Assembly (NCBI GenBank): GCA_965262595.1
Contig: OZ253548.1
Location: 1,240,001 to 1,304,000, forward strand
Direction: 5' to 3'
From: CATQHB01 sp965262595
GTDB lineage: Bacteria > Chloroflexota > Dehalococcoidia > Lucifugimonadales > UBA3495
DNA length: 64,000 nt
In this document: piece after piece, positions 34,734 to 43,461 of the stretch
Layout of the letters: each line of letters starts with the position of its first letter
How positions within the stretch are numbered: position 1 is the stretch's first letter
Made by a program: the position numbers and the translations under genes
Notes under the pieces: generated by a model
What the model was told of the DNA's origin: nothing
The model's database searches: none
The model's input: the letters and a program-made list of their open reading frames with translations, nothing else

Positions 34734-35955
34734 GCTTCTCCTCTGTCTCAACCTCCAACGCTTCCAGCGCCCGACCCAGGGAGTGAACCGTTACGTCGGT
34801 AAGCCTTATTTCCGGCCCGCCGTCCCCGGCATAGAGCACCAACACTTTGTATCCCCGGGAGCGAACCTCGGCAATCTCGTCAACCAACGCTCGTGTAACC
34901 ACCGAGGTAACCAGGGCGATAGTGGCGCCCGGAGGTAGGGAGTCCCGCTCGTTCTGCAGCACGTCGGACAAGGGCGTTACTGAATACGGCCCGGCCATCG
35001 CCAGCGATTCCAGCACCAACCCCAATTGGGAAGTAGAACTGCTAAAAGGTACACTGAGCCACTTTCCGGAATATACCGCCATGCCATTGCTGATTAGCCC
35101 AAAGCTATAGCCTGCCTTGTCACAATAGCTGGCTACGGAAGCGGCAACGGTAACCGCCCTTTCAAACAGGCGGCGGTTACTCCCCTGCCAGGCAAATTCG
35201 CCGGTGGTGGCGTTAAGCGCGATTAGTACGCTCAGAGAGACCACCGGCTCGAAAATCCTGGTCTGGAGTGCGGAACGCCGGGCGGTCGCCTTCCAGTCTA
35301 TGTGTTTCATCGGGTCTCGAGGCTGGTAATCCCGCAAGCCTAAAAACCGGCTGGTGTCCTGATAAATGGGACGACTCCCGCGCTCTTCACCCAGGGGATG
35401 CTCGGAAGGAAGAATCAGCTCGCGCAAGTCCAAAATCCGGGGATATACCAGGATATGATTAACTCCGGTGTACCGGGTTTCGGCGGAGGTGAACCCGAAG
35501 ATGTCGCCGCTGCGCATCCGCACCGGGCCAATGCGGTGATAACCCCGCGCGCCGCAGCGGAGGTTGTACTTCCAGGTCACCCGCTGGTATGGAAGCAGGG
35601 AAGTGGTGATGCGGTGCTCCCGGGCCACCTCCATTCCGGTGCCGCGAACGCTCGCTCCAGGCAGGTCCAGCTCCGGGGGGAAGTTGTCGTGAAGGTCCAC
35701 CCAGATGAGCGGGACAATCTTGTCGTTAGAAAGGGTGATGCTATATTCCAGAGAATCTCCGACGAAAGCCCGGCTTTGGGAAATGGTGCGATAGTGGCTC
35801 ACTTCCTTGAAGGCAAACCGGTCCCAGAACTTGGCAAGAAACCAAACGACCAATACCAGCGAACCAACGACCAGCAACAAGCCCTGGCTGGCAACCAGCC
35901 CAATAAACAGCAGGATTGCACTTACAAACAACCAAAAGTCGTTGAGCATCTTCAC
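34711..35955 (-). CDS. DUF58-domain protein
   Basis: 414 residues. Two N-terminal membrane helices (about 6-43) precede a beta-rich domain and the diagnostic DUF58 motif LRDYQPRDPMKHIDWKATARR (about 205-225), followed by a vWA-like fold (LSVLIALNATT, VALVTSVVTRALVDE). DUF58 proteins pair with MoxR ATPases, probably in assembly or activation of protein complexes at the membrane. The gene lies 45 bp downstream of moxR and overlaps the DUF4129 gene. The client is unknown. Confidence 0.9.
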   Translation of the reverse strand: MKMLNDFWLFVSAILLFIGLVASQGLLLVVGSLVLVVWFLAKFWDRFAFKEVSHYRTISQSRAFVGDSLEYSITLSNDKIVPLIWVDLHDNFPPELDLPGASVRGTGMEVAREHRITTSLLPYQRVTWKYNLRCGARGYHRIGPVRMRSGDIFGFTSAETRYTGVNHILVYPRILDLRELILPSEHPLGEERGSRPIYQDTSRFLGLRDYQPRDPMKHIDWKATARRSALQTRIFEPVVSLSVLIALNATTGEFAWQGSNRRLFERAVTVAASVASYCDKAGYSFGLISNGMAVYSGKWLSVPFSSSTSQLGLVLESLAMAGPYSVTPLSDVLQNERDSLPPGATIALVTSVVTRALVDEIAEVRSRGYKVLVLYAGDGGPEIRLTDVTVHSLGRALEALEVETEEKHEPVLAN

Positions 35956-36000
35956 CCTTGCCGTGGCCGTCGATACAGCCTCTTGAGCTATAACCGGGGA

Positions 36001-36963
36001 CTATACCGGCACAGTCACCTGTTCCAGAATATCCTGGATGATTCCGGCGGCGGTGCGCTCCCGCAAACGAGCTTGAGATTTCAGGATCACCCGATGGCTT
36101 AGGGCGTAAGGCGCCAGCATCTTGATTTCGTCCGGCGTCACATACTCCCGTCCTCTGATGACTGCCAGGGCCTGACTGCACCGGTAAAGTCCCATGGTGG
36201 CCCGGGGGCTGGCCCCCAACTCCACTTCCTGATGCTGGCGGGTGGCCTGGACGACACGGACGGCGTAGTTGCGCAGCACCGGGTCAACGTACACCCTTTG
36301 GGTAAGGGTCTGGAACTCCACAACTTCCGCAGCAGCGACTACCGGCTTCAAATCAGCCAAGGGATCGGCGTTCCCAAAGCGGACTAACATCTCCTCTTCT
36401 TCCGGTTCGTCCGGATAACCCAATTGCAGCCGAAGCAGGAAACGGTCCAGTTGAGCTTCCGGCAGAGGAAAAGTTCCCTCCAACTCAATGGGGTTCTGGG
36501 TAGCGATTACCAGAAAAGGACTTGGCAATGGTACGGTGGCATCATCTACGGTAACCTGCCGCTCGCCCATCGCTTCCAGCAGAGCCGACTGGGTGCGCGG
36601 AGTAGCCCGGTTGATTTCGTCGGCCAAAACTACCTGGGAAATGATCGGCCCAGGCCGGAATTCAAACTCGCCACTTCTCTGGTTGTAGTAATTGATGCCG
36701 GTAATGTCGGAGGGCATCAAGTCCGGCGTAAACTGAATTCGCTTGAAGACGCAATCAAGGGAGCTGGCCAAGGCACGAGCCAAGGTTGTCTTCCCAATGC
36801 CGGGAACGTCCTCAATGAGTATGTGCCCGCCGCTCAAAACGGCCGCAAGAGTCAGCTCTACTACGTCCTCTTTGCCCACCAAGACCTGCCCGATGCTGGC
36901 CTTAATGCGGGCGGCTGCTTCGGCAACTCGGCTAACTAATTCAAGGCTGATGATACCGACCAT
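36001..36963 (-). CDS. MoxR-family AAA+ ATPase
   Basis: 320 residues. Walker A is GIGKTT in LIEDVPGIGKTTLARALA. Walker B is VVLADEINRATPRTQSALLEAM. The sensor region IATQNPIELEGTFPLPEAQLDRF is the MoxR hallmark. MoxR ATPases work as chaperone-like remodelers with DUF58/vWA proteins, which follow immediately in this operon. The start (ATG 36961-36963) lies two bases after the stop of the nucleotidyltransferase gene, implying translational coupling to a sugar-nucleotide or cell-envelope gene. Confidence 0.95.
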   Translation of the reverse strand: MVGIISLELVSRVAEAAARIKASIGQVLVGKEDVVELTLAAVLSGGHILIEDVPGIGKTTLARALASSLDCVFKRIQFTPDLMPSDITGINYYNQRSGEFEFRPGPIISQVVLADEINRATPRTQSALLEAMGERQVTVDDATVPLPSPFLVIATQNPIELEGTFPLPEAQLDRFLLRLQLGYPDEPEEEEMLVRFGNADPLADLKPVVAAAEVVEFQTLTQRVYVDPVLRNYAVRVVQATRQHQEVELGASPRATMGLYRCSQALAVIRGREYVTPDEIKMLAPYALSHRVILKSQARLRERTAAGIIQDILEQVTVPV

Positions 36964-36965
36964 TG

Positions 36966-37706
36966 CTAGGTTAACCTCTGGTTGTCGGCGCCGGAATAAA
37001 CCGGGATGGCCTGCTTGAGATAGTCTTCCGCCTCCCGCAAATCCTTAAAGGAATCAACACTGCGCCAGAAGGCCCGAGAGGGGAAAGCCGAGACTTTACC
37101 AGCTTCCGCCAGTTGAGGGAAGGTCTCGGTTTCATGATCGCCAAGCTCCGGCAAGTGGGACACAATTTGCCGGTCGAAAAGGTAAATGCCAGCGTTAATC
37201 CAGTGAGGCAATTCAGCCTTTTCTCGGAATCCCACTACTGCATTGTCCTGGTTCAAGTCCACCAGTCCATAGGGGCTGACCATCGGCGAAACCATTAAGG
37301 TCGCCAAGTGGGAAGGAACGGCCGCTTTCCTTTCAAGATAACTCTTCAGGATTGCGCCGGGGTTTTCGGCGGTAATTATGTCCCCATTCAGGACAAACAC
37401 CGTATCCTCACCCGCCGGTACCTGGGTAAATCCCTGGCGTATGGCGCCGCCGCGGCCCAAGGGGGAATCCTCGATGCTATAGTGGGCGCGGATGCCAAAA
37501 TCCTCTCCGCCACCAAAATAGTCCTGAATCATCTCCCAAAGATAGCCGCCAAGAAATACCACGTCGGTTACGCCGGCGCGCTTGAGCCATTCCACCTGGT
37601 ACCAGAGAATGGGCTTTTCACAGAGACGTACCATTGGCTTCGGCAAGGAGTCGGTGAGAGGCCGAAGTCTTTCTCCCTTGCCTCCGGCCAGAATCAAAGC
37701 AAACAT
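36966..37706 (-). CDS. Sugar nucleotidyltransferase family protein
   Basis: 246 residues from ATG 37704-37706 (GGGAGG 9 nt upstream). The longest frame begins 30 codons earlier in a tandem repeat and is unlikely. The GT-A pyrophosphorylase signature LILAGGKGERLRPLTDSLPKPMV is complete, followed by VFVLNGDIIT (metal-binding Asp) and WINAGIYLFDR. Relatives transfer NMP to sugar-1-phosphates (mannose, glucose or heptose). The protein is shorter than RmlA or ManC and lacks a C-terminal left-handed helix, like mannose-1-phosphate guanylyltransferase-type or HddC-type proteins. The gene leads the moxR-DUF58-DUF4129 operon. Confidence 0.88.
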   Translation of the reverse strand: MFALILAGGKGERLRPLTDSLPKPMVRLCEKPILWYQVEWLKRAGVTDVVFLGGYLWEMIQDYFGGGEDFGIRAHYSIEDSPLGRGGAIRQGFTQVPAGEDTVFVLNGDIITAENPGAILKSYLERKAAVPSHLATLMVSPMVSPYGLVDLNQDNAVVGFREKAELPHWINAGIYLFDRQIVSHLPELGDHETETFPQLAEAGKVSAFPSRAFWRSVDSFKDLREAEDYLKQAIPVYSGADNQRLT

Positions 37707-37728
37707 AAGCGCCGGCCTCCCATGGTTG

Positions 37729-37770
37729 AACCTTGGTTGGAACTTGGTTGGAACTTGGTTGGAACTTGGT
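37729..37770. repeat. 11-bp tandem repeat
   Basis: A 12-bp variant (AACCTTGGTTGG, 37729-37740) is followed by two exact AACTTGGTTGG units (37741-37751 and 37752-37762) and a partial, diverged unit to 37770. It lies just upstream of the nucleotidyltransferase ribosome-binding site. Confidence 0.9.
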
Positions 37771-37940
37771 CGGGAATCTACGGACATCGGGCCCACGAGG
37801 CCGGAAGGGGCAGGTCTCCAGTGGGATAGTTGCCAGTTAATATACCCGTAGGCGGCAGAGAGGTCAACGGATACGGTAGATTGGCGGGGACTACAATGGG
37901 GCGGTTTCGCATGGATGGGATAGATTGGGAGGAACGGAAA

Positions 37941-38014
37941 TGGCTGCCCGGCCTGGGTTCGAACCAGGGCTTACAGCTCCAAAGGCTGACGTGCTACCGC
38001 TACACCACCGGGCA
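37941..38014 (-). tRNA. trnQ: tRNA-Gln (anticodon UUG)
   Basis: Read leftwards, the acceptor strand TGCCCGG pairs with CCGGGCA, followed by G and an encoded CCA. The D-arm contains GTGTAGCGGTAGCAC. The anticodon loop is CTTTGGA with anticodon TTG (reads CAA, Gln). The T-arm is CCTGG-TTCGAAC-CCAGG. The top anticodon-stem position appears to be a T-T mismatch. All other stems are standard. Confidence 0.93.
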
Positions 38015-38174
38015 AGGACTATAATGAAAAAGATTGTAAAGGAAATAGGTCAACTCTAACTTGGCCGGGTGCACCGGAAGATTACGACAAATCGGCATCC
38101 GCCGCCCACGATTCTTACCTACCATTCTGACTCTATGACCCTGGGTAGTCAAGAGGCTTATACCGGGTCAGCAA

Positions 38175-38183
38175 TGCTATAAT
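38175..38183 (+). promoter_or_regulatory. Extended -10 promoter of the nitrilase-family gene
   Basis: TGC-TATAAT is a perfect extended -10, about 100 bp before the ATG at 38287. No good -35 is visible, which is usual for extended -10 promoters. Confidence 0.55.
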
Positions 38184-38286
38184 GGGGTGTCCGCTACGCT
38201 TGGCAAGGTACGCGACCTTAATCGATTTCTTCAGTAACAGGCATAGCAATAGCAAAAGTCCGGATGTATAGGTCGGGGTAAAAACA

Positions 38287-39060
38287 ATGAAGAGTCTGCG
38301 AGTTTCTTTCTTGCACCTGGCGCCGATTACCAGCGATATTGCCCACAACCGGGACTTGGTGGAGCGGGCCACCCGCACCGCCGCCGCCGCGGGCGCCCAG
38401 TGGGTGGTCACTCCGGAGCTGTGCATCTCCGGCTATCTGTTCATGGAAGAAATAGGCACCGACTGGATATTACCCCAACCCGACGCCTGGACCCAGAGCT
38501 ACTGCGGCATGGTAAAGGAGCTGGGCCTTACCGTATTTCTCTCCCACCCGGAGCGGGATCCGGCGACGGATAAGATGTACAACACCATCTTCGTTATCAA
38601 TCGCTGCGGCGAAATTGTCGGCAAGCACCGTAAGGTAAAAGCGTTGCGGGGCGCCGAAGGTTGGTCAACCGCCGGCAGCGAAATAGACCCGATAAGCTGT
38701 GATGGCGTCAACGTGGGAGTCCTCATCTGCGCCGACTCCTACAAGAATGAGGTAGCCCAGGTATTGAAAGACAAGGGGGCCGAGTTGTTTGTGTCGCCGG
38801 TTGCCTGGGGACCCGGCCAATGCGCCCCGGACGGAGAATGGGAGCAGCGCACCGTGGACAACGGGTTGCCAATTATGGTGTGCAACCGTTCCGGCGTAGA
38901 ACGGGATGATTTGGACTACCGCCGGGCGGAAAGCGTGGTCGCCAAGGATGGCAAACGGCTGCTGGAGGCGACTTCCGACCGTTCCGTAATTTTGACCTTT
39001 GACTGGGACCTGGACGGTATGACGACGCTTTCCGAGGATTTTCAGCGCGTTTATCTGTAG
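38287..39060 (+). CDS. Carbon-nitrogen hydrolase (nitrilase superfamily)
   Basis: 257 residues. The Glu-Lys-Cys catalytic triad is visible: E44 in TPELCISGY, K116 in KHRKVK and C148 in LICADSY. Nitrilase-superfamily amidases hydrolyse C-N bonds of amides, omega-amides, N-carbamoyl compounds or nitriles. The absence of long extra loops suggests an amidase such as the omega-amidase or carbamoylputrescine branch rather than a true nitrilase. The gene stands alone behind an extended -10 promoter, downstream of the oppositely oriented tRNA-Gln. The substrate is unknown. Confidence 0.88.
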   Translation: MKSLRVSFLHLAPITSDIAHNRDLVERATRTAAAAGAQWVVTPELCISGYLFMEEIGTDWILPQPDAWTQSYCGMVKELGLTVFLSHPERDPATDKMYNTIFVINRCGEIVGKHRKVKALRGAEGWSTAGSEIDPISCDGVNVGVLICADSYKNEVAQVLKDKGAELFVSPVAWGPGQCAPDGEWEQRTVDNGLPIMVCNRSGVERDDLDYRRAESVVAKDGKRLLEATSDRSVILTFDWDLDGMTTLSEDFQRVYL

Positions 39061-39203
39061 GGGCGCGAGAATGAAAAAGCCCTTGCCTTACCAGCGCCGT
39101 TCGTGGACGAATTGTCTAACCGTGAATCGGGAGCTAGACCCGATAGTACCTAACGACTAGCGGCATCAATAAACACTACGGCCCCAAATCGATGGCAGAT
39201 GAT

Positions 39204-39626
39204 TCATTCCTCTTGAGCCTGGGCCAGAAAACGCTCCAATATCAGCGCCGCCGCCGTTGCATCCACGTCTCCCCGGTGGCGCGAAGGCTGGCCGCCGGCA
39301 GCCCGCAGCAATCCCTCCGCCTCTACTGAAGTGAACCGTTCGTCCACCAGGTGAACCGGCAAGTCGGTAAGTTTACGCAGGGCGCGGACGAATCCCTGGG
39401 ACTGCCTCGCCTGTGGGCCGACTTCACCGGACAGGGAATAGGGCATTCCCACTACGAAACCTTCAATGTTTCGCTCCTGCGCCATGCTCAAGATCCGGTT
39501 CAGGTCATGAGCCAACGTAACCCGTTTCAGGTGCCCGATTGGCACCACCGGGATACCGGGAACGCCGCCGGTCGCCAAGCCGATTCGCCGGTCTCCCAAG
39601 TCCAGGGCCAGCAGCCGCATTTGCAA
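39204..39626 (-). CDS. ruvX: Holliday junction resolvase-like RuvX/YqgF
   Basis: 140 residues, RNase H-like fold. Catalytic acidic residues are in LALDLGDRRIGLA (first Asp), LVDERFTSVEAEG (Glu) and DVDATAAALILERFL (terminal Asp). YqgF proteins are implicated in 16S rRNA 5'-end processing and/or Holliday junction resolution. It lies 16 bp downstream of alaS in the same direction; this alaS-yqgF order is widespread in bacteria. Confidence 0.94.
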   Translation of the reverse strand: MQMRLLALDLGDRRIGLATGGVPGIPVVPIGHLKRVTLAHDLNRILSMAQERNIEGFVVGMPYSLSGEVGPQARQSQGFVRALRKLTDLPVHLVDERFTSVEAEGLLRAAGGQPSRHRGDVDATAAALILERFLAQAQEE

Positions 39627-39642
39627 CGGAGCGCCCCCCGCC

Positions 39643-42576
39643 CTAACCTTGCCGCCCCTGAACTATCAGCTCGGCCACCCGGCGCAGCGCATCATCCAGC
39701 TTATCCGCTTGCCGGCCGCCGGCCTGAGCCATTTCCGGCTGACCGCCGCCGCCGCCGCCCATAACCCGGGCGGCATCCCGGGCAATGTTGCCGGCATGGA
39801 GTCCCTTTTCTACCAAGTCGGGCGTCACCATCGTCACCAGCAGCGGGTTGCCATTGACGATCGCTCCCAATGCAACCGTTACGCTGGACAGCTTTGCCTT
39901 TAGAAAATCGCCCATCTCCCGCATCGCCTCGGCGCTGTTGGCTGAAGTACGCCCGGCGACCAGCTTCACCCCGTCGATGTCCTGGACCTGGCTCAACAGG
40001 GCCTCGGCCTCGGCTCTCAAGCTATTCCGTTCCAGGGAAGCCAGGCGGCGACGCAGTTCCTCAGTATCCTGAATATAACTGTCCAGCCGGGACTCCAAGT
40101 CACCCACCGGCGTCTGGAGCATCCGGGCCAGGGACTCCAATCGGGTTGCCTGATCAATGAACAATTGCTCCGCCGCCCGGCCGGTTACTGCCTCAATACG
40201 GCGCATCCCGCCGCCGATGCTGGACTCGCCCAGAACAAACAGAGTGCCAACCTGTCCGGTGGCCCCAACGTGGGTCCCGCCGCAAACCTCCACGCTGAAA
40301 GGCCCACTGCCGTGCGTAGAATCCTCCATTCGAACCACGCGCACCGTATCGCCATACTTGTCTCCAAAAAAGGCCAGGGCGCCGGCGCGCACTGCCTCGG
40401 CGTAGGTGCTCTCGTCGGTGGACACCGCCAGGTTCTCCCGTATTTTACCGTTTGCCAGGTTTTGGATGGAAAGCTGCTCTTCCGGGGACAGGGCGCTAAC
40501 GTGGCTGAAATCAAAGCGCAGCCGCTCGGTGGATACCAGGGAGCCGGCCTGCCGGACGTGGGCGCCCAATACCGACCGCAAGGCCGCGTGCAGGAGATGG
40601 GTGCCGCTGTGGTTTCGGGCGGCATCCAGGCGCCGGTTGATGTCCACCCGGGCCGTCACTGCCTCGCCCAGGGAAATATCGCCCCGTTCCACAACGCCAC
40701 GGTGGACAACCAGGCCGGCCACCGGACTCTGGGTATCCTCCACTCGCATTACGCCGTTGGGGCCGGTAATAATACCTTGGTCACCGACCTGTCCCCCGCT
40801 TTCGGCGTAGAAGGGTGTATTTTCGAGGACGACCTCAACCTGTTGCCCGGGGACGGCGTGGCCGGCAGCAACGTTATCCACCAATAAGCCAAGCACCAGG
40901 GTTTCCTGCTCCAGCCGACGATAACCTACAAACTGGGATGGGCCAACACCCAGGTTCTCATAAGCGGTCGATATTTCCATCCCGCCGGTAAAACCCTGGG
41001 CAGCGCGGGACTGTTCCCGCTGCCGCTCCATCTCCCGCTCAAACCCCGCCATGTCCACGTCTAGGCCATGCTCCCGGGCAATTTCGGCGGTAAGCTCTGG
41101 GGGGAAGCCGTAGGTGTCGTAGAGGATAAAGGCTTCATGGCCTGTAATTGCCTTTAACCAGGCCTCGACCTTCGCCCCAGGTTCTCCGGTATCAGTGGTG
41201 GAGTCTGACCCCGCTGCCAGGTCAGACTCCGCGCCGCCGCGCCCCGTAACGTCGGTAAGGAAGTTCTCCGCCAGCATAGCCCCCATATTCTCGGACTCAT
41301 TGCTTCCCGCAACATAGCTTGGATACGATACCCTGCCGCCGAGACGGGGCATTGCTTCATTGGCGTTCGCTACCTGCTCCCGATAGGCAACCATACCGCG
41401 CAGGATGTCGTTTCCTCGCTCGAAGGTTTGTCCAAACCGCTCTTCCTCCAGGCCGATTACCCGCAGGATGAAGGAGTGGTTCTCTTCCAGCTCCCGGTAA
41501 ACGTGGCGGAACCGTTCCAGGGCCACCGCCGCTACCTCATTCAAAAAGAGGCCATTAAGGCTCAAACGCCGGCCGTATCGGATGGCCCGGCGGATAACCC
41601 GGCGCAGCACGTAGCCGCGCCCCTCATTACCGGGCACAACTCCGTCGCCAATCAGGAAAGAGGCGGCCCTGGCGTGTTCGGCCACTACCCGAAGGGCATA
41701 GTCCGTTTCCCGGTCAACACCGTAGGGCTTGCCACTCAATTCAACCGTCTTCTCAACAATCGGCCAGAATATGTCGGTCTCGTAAACGTTGGGTTTGTCC
41801 TGGAGAACCGCGGCCGCCCGCTCCAGACCCATACCGGTGTCCACGCTTGGGGCGGGCAAAGGCGTTCGGTTGCGTTGCGGGTCCTGGTAATACTGCATAA
41901 AGACCAGGTTCCACAGCTCGACGAACCTCTCGCAGTCACAGTTGGGATGACAGCCGGGCGGATTTTGACTTACGCCGGATTCCCGCTCTCGCTGGAACTG
42001 AGCGGTCAACTCATCCGGCGGCACCATCGGACCACAACCTTTGGCAGCTCCCCCGTCGTAATGAATTTCGGAGCAGGGACCGGTAGGACCCTCGGTTCCC
42101 GCCGGTCCCCACCAGTTATCACTATCGCCATAGCGGTAAATACGCTCGACCGGCACACCAATTTCGTCCCGCCAAATCCCGAAAGCCTCGTCATCGTCCA
42201 GGTAAATAGTTACATAGAGATTTTCCTGAGGGAGCTTGAACCGGGTGGTCACCAATTCCCAGGCGAAGGCAATCGCATCGTTCTTGAAGTAGTCGCCAAT
42301 GCTGAAGTTACCCAGCATCTCAAAAAAAGTGAGGTGCTTGTGGTCGCCCACTTCGTCAATATCGGTGGTGCGGAAGCTTTTCTGAGAACTGGTCAACCGA
42401 CGATTCGGGGGGGTCTGCTCGCCCATAAAGAAGGGCTTGAAGGGCACCATTCCGGCGCTGGTGAACAGGAGTGTGGGGTCTCCCGCCGGAATCAACGACG
42501 CGCTGGGCATATAAAGGTGGCCCTTGCTTTCAAAGAATTGGATGTAGGAATTTCTTATCTCGTCTCCGGTCATCAA
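39643..42576 (-). CDS. alaS: Alanyl-tRNA synthetase
   Basis: 977 residues, about 100 longer than usual. The class II core has SQKSFRTTDIDEVGDHKHLTFFEMLGNFSIGDYF, and the editing domain has HSGTHLLHAALR (HxxxH) and EVCGGTHVGATG (C..xH zinc site). The C-terminal DHHA1 region ends in a Gly-rich stretch. Two insertions stand out: a Cys-rich loop in the catalytic domain (GCGPM...GCHPNCDCERF, about 185-230) and a low-complexity stretch of about 60 residues in the linker (about 430-490, GAESDLAAGSDSTTDTGEPG) that looks unstructured. Catalytic and editing residues are intact, so it should be functional. Confidence 0.96.
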   Translation of the reverse strand: MMTGDEIRNSYIQFFESKGHLYMPSASLIPAGDPTLLFTSAGMVPFKPFFMGEQTPPNRRLTSSQKSFRTTDIDEVGDHKHLTFFEMLGNFSIGDYFKNDAIAFAWELVTTRFKLPQENLYVTIYLDDDEAFGIWRDEIGVPVERIYRYGDSDNWWGPAGTEGPTGPCSEIHYDGGAAKGCGPMVPPDELTAQFQRERESGVSQNPPGCHPNCDCERFVELWNLVFMQYYQDPQRNRTPLPAPSVDTGMGLERAAAVLQDKPNVYETDIFWPIVEKTVELSGKPYGVDRETDYALRVVAEHARAASFLIGDGVVPGNEGRGYVLRRVIRRAIRYGRRLSLNGLFLNEVAAVALERFRHVYRELEENHSFILRVIGLEEERFGQTFERGNDILRGMVAYREQVANANEAMPRLGGRVSYPSYVAGSNESENMGAMLAENFLTDVTGRGGAESDLAAGSDSTTDTGEPGAKVEAWLKAITGHEAFILYDTYGFPPELTAEIAREHGLDVDMAGFEREMERQREQSRAAQGFTGGMEISTAYENLGVGPSQFVGYRRLEQETLVLGLLVDNVAAGHAVPGQQVEVVLENTPFYAESGGQVGDQGIITGPNGVMRVEDTQSPVAGLVVHRGVVERGDISLGEAVTARVDINRRLDAARNHSGTHLLHAALRSVLGAHVRQAGSLVSTERLRFDFSHVSALSPEEQLSIQNLANGKIRENLAVSTDESTYAEAVRAGALAFFGDKYGDTVRVVRMEDSTHGSGPFSVEVCGGTHVGATGQVGTLFVLGESSIGGGMRRIEAVTGRAAEQLFIDQATRLESLARMLQTPVGDLESRLDSYIQDTEELRRRLASLERNSLRAEAEALLSQVQDIDGVKLVAGRTSANSAEAMREMGDFLKAKLSSVTVALGAIVNGNPLLVTMVTPDLVEKGLHAGNIARDAARVMGGGGGGQPEMAQAGGRQADKLDDALRRVAELIVQGRQG

Positions 42577-42796
42577 TGCGATTCACCTACTCCCTTTGGA
42601 GAGTCGAATTCAAGCCAGGAATGCGCCTGAACACCAACTAGACTTACCATAGTAGATAGGACAAGTGGGATTGTATGCCAGAGGCAAAGCCAGCGTCAAT
42701 TGGCATTGAGCGGGCAAAGTTGGGGTTACCTTGGGGTCAACCAAGGTTAAATGAGGCAAGGGGCTTTCCAAAGTCCTTACTCAGGTGCATCCCCGG

Positions 42797-42850
42797 TCAC
42801 CTTGAGCGGGTCGAAGGACCGGCTCACCATGAGAGGATTTCCCTGGATAA
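42797..42850 (+). repeat. Dispersed repeat, copy 2
   Basis: Blocks in order: ACCTTGAGC-GGTCGAAGGACC, GGCTCACCATGAGAGGATTT and CCCTGGATAA. The same blocks occur at 58685-58740 (same strand) and 13347-13403 (opposite strand). Confidence 0.75.
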
Positions 42851-42881
42851 GGGAAAGGTCCCGAATTGGGACGGCAACTCC

Positions 42882-42910
42882 TTGACCGTCCATCGGCAGC
42901 ACCGTACAAT
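42882..42910 (+). promoter_or_regulatory. Promoter of the SWIM zinc-finger gene
   Basis: TTGACC (42882-42887), 17-bp spacer, TACAAT (42905-42910). Confidence 0.68.
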
Positions 42911-42979
42911 TTAATAAGTCGTTAATAAATTGCGGCGGCAGAGTGGAAAGGCTATCCTAACAATAGCTAGGAGGTTTTA

Positions 42980-43234
42980 ATGAATTCCAGCTTCATCGGG
43001 AAAATTGACAAGGCCAAGAAATACGCCGAAGAGAAAGACCGGGTTACTATTAACCATTTTCAGGCCACTTTTCAGGGTAAACACAACACCTATCAGGTCA
43101 ATTTTGAGTCCGGTGATTGGAAATGCGAATGTCTTTTCTTCCACACTCGCGGCGTTTGTAGCCATACGATGGCGATGCAGCGGATCCTTGAAGACGTGCT
43201 GACCCGCCAGGATAAGGTGGCCGAAGCCAGCTAG
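42980..43234 (+). CDS. Small SWIM zinc-finger protein
   Basis: 84 residues. The SWIM motif CxCx8CxH is complete (C49, C51, C60, H62) within a beta-hairpin/helix arrangement, preceded by a short N-terminal segment resembling a beta sheet (YQVNFESGDWKCEC). SWIM domains bind DNA or protein, usually as part of larger ATPases or transposases; here the domain stands alone. The ribosome-binding site is AGGAGGT 4-5 nt before the ATG and the promoter is good, so this is a real, expressed gene. A near-perfect bidirectional terminator follows. Confidence 0.85.
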   Translation: MNSSFIGKIDKAKKYAEEKDRVTINHFQATFQGKHNTYQVNFESGDWKCECLFFHTRGVCSHTMAMQRILEDVLTRQDKVAEAS

Positions 43235-43333
43235 CCCCAACCGGCCAATTATCCGATAGCAGCCGCCTGATTCGCGGCCCGGCATTTCGAAAATTTGCGG
43301 CGGCCCGCCACCATGGGGAAACCCAATCGAAAC

Positions 43334-43374
43334 AGCAAATAGCCAGGAGTAGGCGCTACTCCTGGCTATTTGCT
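43334..43374. terminator. Bidirectional terminator between SWIM gene and fabF
   Basis: A perfect 19-bp inverted repeat (43334-43352 and 43356-43374) around a 3-nt loop, starting A-GCAAATAGCCAGGAGTAG on the left. A short T run follows on the plus strand, and on the minus strand the hairpin is followed by TGTTTC. It lies between two converging genes. Confidence 0.85.
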
Positions 43375-43461
43375 TTCAACCGATAATCATTGAAGACTCA
43401 ACCGCCGCACCGGTTCATAACTGCCGTCTTCAGGATTCGCCCTTCCTGGCCTTCCCAATTC

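Larger units (their letters stand above)
42577..42979. other. Divergent spacer alaS/SWIM gene
   Basis: Contains a copy of the dispersed repeat (42797-42850) and the promoter of the SWIM gene (42882-42910). I see no T-box leader for alaS and no other gene. Confidence 0.6.

Noticed and set aside
38018..38023. TATAGT as -10 of tRNA-Gln
   Set aside because: It would place the transcription start at the mature 5' end, leaving no leader for RNase P; no properly spaced -35.
41428..42630. 400-codon open frame opposite alaS
   Set aside because: Antisense shadow of alaS; no family features and no ribosome-binding site.
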